The notes beneath the pieces were generated by a model, which saw only the letters and a list, made by a program, of their open reading frames with translations, did not search any database and was not told the DNA's origin. From positions 1 to 9,615 of the forward strand of contig JBGVOE010000071.1 of the NCBI GenBank assembly GCA_045126355.1: DNA of 9,615 nucleotides, read 5' to 3'. The translations under genes and the position numbers were made by a program. This document shows positions 6,593 through 9,615 of the stretch, piece by piece (position 1 is the first letter of the stretch; each line of letters opens with the position of its first letter). This DNA comes from CAZSIA01 sp045126355 (lineage in GTDB: Bacteria; Bacillota_I; Bacilli_A; Acholeplasmatales; Anaeroplasmataceae).

Positions 6593-7165
6593 CTATTTTT
6601 GATACCCTATTACATTTTTCATAATATTAGCAATCATATTAATATCATCTACACAATCTTTTTCAATCCATTTTTCAATAATTGCCACTAAACCAAAACT
6701 AAAATAAGCAAATACATATTCTTGTTCTCTTGTTTCGACGTAATACTTATCTAATATTTTTGAAAAAAGTTCATTATATAATTTACAAAATGCTTCTTTG
6801 GTATTAAATATCTGTGGTTTAGTATGAATAAGTTTATATATCTTTTTATTTTCTTTAATAAAATTTAAATAGGGAATTAAATACTTATCATCTATTAAAA
6901 ACAATTCATCTTTACATAGATTATTTATATCCAAAATTTCATTATCAAATGTTTCGTAAAATCTTTTAGTTATCATTTCAATAGTTTCAACCAGCAAATC
7001 TTCCATTGTTTCATAATGAAGATAAAACGTTGATCTATTTACGCCTGCTTTTTCACAAATTTCTTTAATTGTAATAAACTCATAATCTTTTTTTTCTAAT
7101 AAAAATAAGAGAGCTTCATCCATCAATAATGCAGTATTGTAATATTTACTTTCAGAATTTTTCAT
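6593..7165 (-). CDS. TetR/AcrR-family transcriptional regulator
   Basis: The 190-residue product has the N-terminal TetR DNA-binding domain: a helix-turn-helix at residues 31-50 with the signature ITIKEICEKAGVNRSTFYLHY followed by the conserved helix ETMEDLL. The C-terminal ligand and dimer domain is helical and ends with FSFGLVAIIEKWIEKDC, a form seen in TetR members with the C-terminal domain common in Bacillota. The ligand is unknown. GAGG lies 8 bases before the ATG. The gene is 20 bases downstream of a small membrane protein gene and shares its promoter, where a 23-bp dyad is the likely operator. The 8-TM protein downstream is a probable target. Such regulators usually repress transport or envelope genes. 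The family call is secure; the regulon is inference. Confidence 0.95.
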   Translation of the reverse strand: MKNSESKYYNTALLMDEALLFLLEKKDYEFITIKEICEKAGVNRSTFYLHYETMEDLLVETIEMITKRFYETFDNEILDINNLCKDELFLIDDKYLIPYLNFIKENKKIYKLIHTKPQIFNTKEAFCKLYNELFSKILDKYYVETREQEYVFAYFSFGLVAIIEKWIEKDCVDDINMIANIMKNVIGYQK

Positions 7166-7185
7166 ACTCTCTACCTCAAAATATT

Positions 7186-7539
7186 TTATTCTTCAGCAAT
7201 TTCTTTTGCTAATCTTATTATATCACTACCGTATTTATTTTTACCTTTTTCTAATAGTTTTTTATAAATAAAATAATTAATAGAAACTCCTAAAATACCA
7301 ACTAAACCAACAATTATACCAATAATCATTGTTGTAACAGAGCCATCACCAATAACTCCCATCGCAAAACTCATACCAGCTCCTAAAATTAATGAACATA
7401 CTATTCCAAAAGTAAATGCAAAAATTTCTGCTCCTTGTTTTGCTTTTTTATTTAATTTAATTAACGCAACAATTTTTCTATCTTCTTTAGGTGCGTATTC
7501 ACTTGCTATTTTTTCAGCTATAATTTTATCTGTTCTCAT
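7186..7539 (-). CDS. Small two-helix membrane protein of unknown function
   Basis: From the chosen start the product has 117 residues: a charged N-terminal region (MRTDKIIAEK, then EYAPKEDRKIVALIKLNKKAK), two membrane helices at about 36-62 and 69-92, and a charged C-terminal tail. The membrane hairpin is Gly-rich (FTFGIVCSLILGAGMSFAM). I recall similar proteins in clostridia, some labelled 'dihydropteridine reductase' without visible support for that; no cofactor-binding motif is seen here. The ATG at 7539 is chosen because GGAGG lies 8 bases upstream. A longer frame from 7602 would add 21 residues that read through the promoter and dyad, and it is rejected. It is first in a probable operon with the TetR gene and is likely under its control. 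Confidence 0.88.
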   Translation of the reverse strand: MRTDKIIAEKIASEYAPKEDRKIVALIKLNKKAKQGAEIFAFTFGIVCSLILGAGMSFAMGVIGDGSVTTMIIGIIVGLVGILGVSINYFIYKKLLEKGKNKYGSDIIRLAKEIAEE

Positions 7540-7555
7540 TATCTTTTCCTCCATA

Positions 7556-7578
7556 TTTGACACACATATTGTATCAAA
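7556..7578. promoter_or_regulatory. Candidate TetR operator (23-bp dyad)
   Basis: TTTGACACA (7556-7564) and TGTATCAAA (7570-7578) form inverted 9-base arms with one mismatch around 5 bases. This size fits a TetR-family site. The dyad covers the -10 hexamer of the small membrane protein-TetR operon, so binding would block transcription. Confidence 0.55.
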
Positions 7579-7596
7579 GTAAAAAAAACAATTGAA
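7568..7596 (-). promoter_or_regulatory. Promoter of the small membrane protein-TetR operon
   Basis: On the minus strand the -10 is TACAAT (7568-7573), and 17 bases upstream is a weak -35, TTCAAT (7591-7596). The -10 lies inside the 23-bp dyad. Transcription would start about 7561, some 22 bases before the ATG, with the GGAGG site between. Confidence 0.5.
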
Positions 7597-7628
7597 CAAC
7601 ACAAAAATGAAAAAATGTCGATTTGTGA

Positions 7629-7674
7629 TTAAAATTAAAAAACTAATCGATTAATAGGAATATAATGATTAGTT
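7629..7674 (-). terminator. Terminator of the Veg-like gene
   Basis: AACTAATC (7641-7648) pairs with GATTAGTT (7667-7674), and the stem extends with ATTA/TAAT past a single bulged base to a 9-base loop. The minus-strand transcript continues with a T run and T-rich tail. The stop codon of the Veg-like frame lies inside the first arm. The remaining 7603-7628 bases show no feature. Confidence 0.6.
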
Positions 7675-7917
7675 ACCCAATTCATCTATTACGATTTTTT
7701 TAATCATAATATCCCTATAATTAATTTTAAAACTCTCCATATATTTATTCACTTCAGATTCAACACAGATGAAATTTGTATATACACCTAATATTTTAGA
7801 AGGAGCTGATTTTATCCTTTTTCTACCGGAAATAATACTTACATGAATAATTTTATTTTGTTTATATAATTCTGATGACTTTTTTTCTTCAATTTTTTAA
7901 TTTGTATTTAACTCCAT
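7669..7917 (-). pseudogene. veg: Veg-family protein gene interrupted by an in-frame stop at codon 7
   Basis: Starting at the ATG at 7917, preceded by GAGGT (5-base spacing), the frame gives MELNTN, then TAA (7897-7899). The same frame then stays open to a TAA at 7669-7671, 82 codons in all. The C-terminal part resembles Veg (B. subtilis, 86 residues): HVSIISGRKRIK matches the glycine-arginine strand, SKILGVYTNFICVESE the 'SGIL.ETYP.VFVIQL' strand, and ESFKINYRDIMIKKIVI the 'VSYSYADILTETVEL' end. I compared these from memory. Veg is a small RNA-binding-fold-like protein linked to biofilm and veg-locus expression in bacilli. No ATG, GTG or TTG restart exists between the stop and the conserved part, so full-length product is not expected unless a rare codon such as ATT (7891-7893) is used. 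A sequencing error is also possible. Confidence 0.65.
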
Positions 7918-7933
7918 TTAAACCTCAAATTTA

Positions 7934-7959
7934 AAAGGCTAATCATTAGACTAGCCCTT
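7934..7959 (-). terminator. Terminator after the 76-residue hypothetical protein
   Basis: In the minus-strand transcript AAGGGCUAGU (7950-7959) pairs with AUUAGCCUUU (7934-7943), including two G-U pairs, with a 6-base loop and a short U run. It begins 6 bases after the stop codon. The Veg-like gene's ribosome binding site is only 8 bases further on, so that gene would rely on read-through or an unseen promoter. Confidence 0.7.
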
Positions 7960-7965
7960 CTTTAA

Positions 7966-8196
7966 TTAATCAAAATAGTGTCCAACTGAGTAGCCACTTA
8001 CTGTTTTTCTTACTTCGATTTCTACAGAACCATCATCATTATGGATTTCTTTCAAAATTTGAATATTAGAACCAGCTTTTTCCTTATAAGTAGCAACTTC
8101 ACATTTAACTTTATCAATTGCTATTTCTATAGGAACACTAGGATCCAAAATAAAAGAAATAGTTTGATATAAGCATGCTGCTTTTACTCGTTTCAT
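7966..8196 (-). CDS. Conserved small hypothetical protein (76 residues)
   Basis: The product is a short soluble alpha/beta protein starting MKRVKAACLYQTISF. A helix of mixed charge (IAIDKVKCEVATYKEKA) follows, then beta-type strands (IQILKEIHNDDGSVEIEVRKTV), ending GYSVGHYFD. There is no signal peptide or membrane segment. From memory, unannotated anaerobic Bacillota proteins begin MKRVKAACLxQT and end in a similar 'DGSxxVxIKKQY...GxYL' pattern, so this looks like a real conserved orphan family; its function is unknown. AAAGGAGG, 8 bases before the ATG, is a very strong ribosome binding site. It has its own terminator and is a single-gene unit or is read from upstream. Two cysteines (Cys8, Cys32) are present, but no metal motif is clear. 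Confidence 0.85.
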   Translation of the reverse strand: MKRVKAACLYQTISFILDPSVPIEIAIDKVKCEVATYKEKAGSNIQILKEIHNDDGSVEIEVRKTVSGYSVGHYFD

Positions 8197-8241
8197 CTTA
8201 TTTGCCTCCTTTCAATTTTTGTATGAAAGAATACAGTAAAT

Positions 8242-8256
8242 ATATGAAATTCATAT
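8242..8256. repeat. Perfect 15-bp palindrome upstream of the 76-residue gene
   Basis: ATATGAA and TTCATAT flank one central A, about 46 bases before the start codon. It could be an operator in the leader or promoter region of the 76-residue gene. The region 8197-8340 is AT-rich with only poor promoter matches (for example TAAAAT near 8281-8286 on the minus strand). Confidence 0.35.
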
Positions 8257-8339
8257 TATTGTACGTGATTTTTATACACTAATATTTTATCATTATTTAA
8301 AATTTTTTTCTAATTTGAATTTTATTTTTTTACTCATAA

Positions 8340-8369
8340 TAATAAAAAACAAGTCACAATGAACTTGTT
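8340..8369 (-). terminator. Terminator after the CGCGC peptide
   Basis: AACAAGT (8348-8354) pairs with ACTTGTT (8363-8369) around an 8-base loop. The minus-strand transcript continues as TTTT-ATTATT. The hairpin starts 5 bases after the stop codon of the small peptide, which supports that frame as a real transcribed gene. Confidence 0.8.
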
Positions 8370-8374
8370 AATTA

Positions 8375-8515
8375 TTATCTATTACAGCCGCATCCACAGC
8401 CAGCTTGCCATTCATCAAAGTAAATGGTTTCTTGTGTTTGTGAATATACTGGAATTTGTATGTGTCTACGAACAACGTTATTTACAACATGTGGGTAAAG
8501 TAAATAAGCATACAT
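8375..8515 (-). CDS. 46-residue peptide with C-terminal CGCGC motif
   Basis: A short frame encodes MYAYLLYPHVV, then a basic and polar middle (RRHIQIPVYSQTQ) and an acidic-aromatic stretch (IYFDEW), ending QAGCGCGCNR. The alternating Cys-Gly tail with three cysteines in five residues could bind metal, form disulfides as in a spore-coat type peptide, or be a modified precursor; none of these can be chosen from sequence. The preceding in-frame codon is TAA, so the ATG at 8515 is the only start. It has no Shine-Dalgarno site and lies within the 3' arm of a strong hairpin. A dedicated terminator follows immediately. The coding call rests on composition, the terminator and the neat fit between the helicase gene and the terminator; a truncated remnant of a longer gene is the alternative. 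Confidence 0.5.
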   Translation of the reverse strand: MYAYLLYPHVVNNVVRRHIQIPVYSQTQETIYFDEWQAGCGCGCNR

Positions 8516-8532
8516 TTAAATATGTATGCTTA
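8505..8532. repeat. 28-bp perfect hairpin downstream of the helicase gene
   Basis: TAAGCATACAT (8505-8515) and ATGTATGCTTA (8522-8532) are perfect 11-base inverted arms around 6 bases. It begins 3 bases after the helicase stop codon. On the minus strand the tail is T-rich but broken (TTTACTTTACC), so it may act as a terminator, an mRNA 3' stabiliser, or a structure that hides the start codon of the following CGCGC peptide. Confidence 0.6.
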
Positions 8533-8535
8533 AAT

Positions 8536-9615
8536 TTATTGATTTTTCACTTCTAAAATTAACTCTTGTGCATATACTTCATCATCTATTCGCATTATAC
8601 TATCATCATAAATATTTTCTTTAAATGGATTGATATCACCATACCAAATTATTTCTCCATCAATTATAATTGCATTACCCATACTATTATATTTTTCTAT
8701 AATGACGTTATAATCTTTCACATTTAATTCTTCAAAATTATTTAATGATAGTATTCGAATACATAAATCTTGTGCTTCTATTATGATATTAGACAAACAT
8801 CTTACATCATAATTATTGATTAATAAAACAATTTCTTTTTTTGCACATCTTATATCTTCTATTAGTTTTGGTTTATACGAATTTTTATCAAATAAAATTG
8901 TATCTTGTCCGAAGAATTCATTATTTAACTTATAATTATGTTTTTTATATGATCGTAATCGTTTGCCAAACATTTTAGAAAACATTGGAACCTTCAAATC
9001 AACGTAATCATATACGCACACTTCCGTTTTATCAGCCACAGTTCTATGAATTCTTCCAACATATTGCGATAGTGTTCCTTCCCATTTAAAAGGCATTGTT
9101 ATAAATAATGTATTTAATGATGGCAAATCAAATCCTTCACCAATATATTTACCTGTAGCTAAAATTATATAACCATCTTCACATATATTACTAATTTGTT
9201 GAGATACTTCTTTCTTTTCTGACATCTTCATTTGGCCATTTATAATATAAACATTATTACAAAACTCACTAATTTTTTCGTATAAACACCTAATATGTTC
9301 TATTCTTTCAGACAACAAAATTATATTTTTCTTTTTTAATATACAAGTTTTAATGTCTTCAATGATTAATTTATTGCGTTCTTCGTTAGATACCAACTTA
9401 TTGCATTGTTCAACATACGAAAGTAATTTATCTTTACTAGTTAACCTAAAGTTAGTAATTTTAGGTATTAAAATCTTACTTAATTCACTATGGGTATTTT
9501 GGTGTTCATAGATAATATCACCAATTGTTTTATAAATTATCTTTTCGTTTCGATCAGAACGCTTAGGTGTTGCAGTTAAACCATAAATATATTTTGTATT
9601 AGTATTTCTTAACAC
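8536..9615 (-). CDS. DEAD/DEAH-type SF2 helicase with C-terminal PLD-like domain (N-terminal part off window)
   Basis: Only the last 359 residues are seen. The frame is open at the right edge, and the first codon there (GTG) is most likely an internal valine of a 'VLRNTNTKYIYGLTATPKR' block. Helicase motif III (LTATPKR, residues 13-19), motif IV (IILLSERIEH, about 98-107), motif V (ATGKYIGEGFD, 153-163) and motif VI (QYVGRIHR, 184-191) are clear. Walker A and DEAH lie outside the window. Residues about 248-355 resemble the phospholipase-D-like domain attached to some restriction or defence helicases, ending IIWYGDINPF then SIMRIDDEVYAQEL. The HxK of an HKD motif is absent (GNAIIIDG), so nuclease activity there is doubtful. 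Such helicases occur in restriction and phage-defence islands; that role is inference because the neighbours are missing. Confidence 0.9.
   Translation of the reverse strand: MLRNTNTKYIYGLTATPKRSDRNEKIIYKTIGDIIYEHQNTHSELSKILIPKITNFRLTSKDKLLSYVEQCNKLVSNEERNKLIIEDIKTCILKKKNIILLSERIEHIRCLYEKISEFCNNVYIINGQMKMSEKKEVSQQISNICEDGYIILATGKYIGEGFDLPSLNTLFITMPFKWEGTLSQYVGRIHRTVADKTEVCVYDYVDLKVPMFSKMFGKRLRSYKKHNYKLNNEFFGQDTILFDKNSYKPKLIEDIRCAKKEIVLLINNYDVRCLSNIIIEAQDLCIRILSLNNFEELNVKDYNVIIEKYNSMGNAIIIDGEIIWYGDINPFKENIYDDSIMRIDDEVYAQELILEVKNQ

Noticed and set aside
7540..7602. A 21-codon N-terminal extension of the small two-helix membrane protein.
   Set aside because: It would run through the promoter and operator-like dyad; GGAGG at 8 bases supports the ATG at 7539.
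8505..8532. The 28-bp inverted repeat as the terminal repeat or attachment site of a mobile element.
   Set aside because: No second copy was seen in the window and no transposase or integrase is present; a transcript-end hairpin after the helicase stop is simpler.
8359..8556. A 65-codon plus-strand frame across the CGCGC peptide region.
   Set aside because: It begins inside a terminator loop, overlaps the minus-strand peptide, hairpin and helicase end, and has no ribosome binding site or family resemblance.
9613..9615. GTG at the right edge as the true start of the helicase.
   Set aside because: The helicase N-terminal motifs would be missing and the codon lies in a conserved block before LTATP, so it is almost certainly an internal valine.

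Overview
This is an AT-rich stretch that reads with the standard bacterial code (TGG for Trp, TAA/TAG stops) and has strong AGGAGG-type ribosome binding sites. Together with a class III (oxygen-sensitive) ribonucleotide reductase, a superoxide reductase and several small proteins of Bacillota-typical appearance, it points to a strictly or mainly anaerobic low-GC Bacillota, possibly an Erysipelotrichia- or RF39-like gut lineage. The exact lineage is inference; no rRNA or other marker is present. No tRNA, rRNA, CRISPR array or insertion sequence was seen.

Nearly everything is on the minus strand, so the transcription order is right to left. From the right edge: the C-terminal part of a DEAD/DEAH-type superfamily 2 helicase with a trailing phospholipase-D-like domain (cut by the window end); a 28-bp hairpin; a 46-residue peptide ending in CGCGCNR with its own terminator; a conserved 76-residue hypothetical protein with its own terminator; a Veg-like gene interrupted by an in-frame TAA at codon 7; and a TetR block made of a 117-residue two-TM protein, the TetR regulator and, after a weak strand-asymmetric hairpin, an 8-TM membrane protein. 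A 23-bp dyad over the -10 region of that block is a good candidate TetR operator.

Next comes an uncharacterised protein of about 160 residues with a GPSHLI / SHSxxY signature, followed closely by desulfoferrodoxin (superoxide reductase). A perfect 8-bp-stem bidirectional terminator separates this gene from the only convincing plus-strand gene, a Crp/Fnr-family regulator. That regulator is divergent from nrdD-nrdG, the anaerobic ribonucleotide reductase and its radical-SAM activase, which overlap by one base (TAATG). The two divergent promoters share a CCAGT-N7-ACTGG dyad, suggesting that the regulator, or another factor, controls both directions. The region therefore holds an anaerobiosis and oxidative-stress cluster: DNA precursor synthesis without oxygen, superoxide removal, and a Cys-containing Crp-type regulator.

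At the left edge, after the nrdG terminator, lies a membrane-anchored acidic surface-type protein of unknown function whose C-terminus is cut off. The most unusual items are the stop-interrupted Veg-like gene with intact expression signals, the CGCGC peptide whose start codon sits inside a hairpin arm, and the shared operator between nrdD and the Crp-type regulator.
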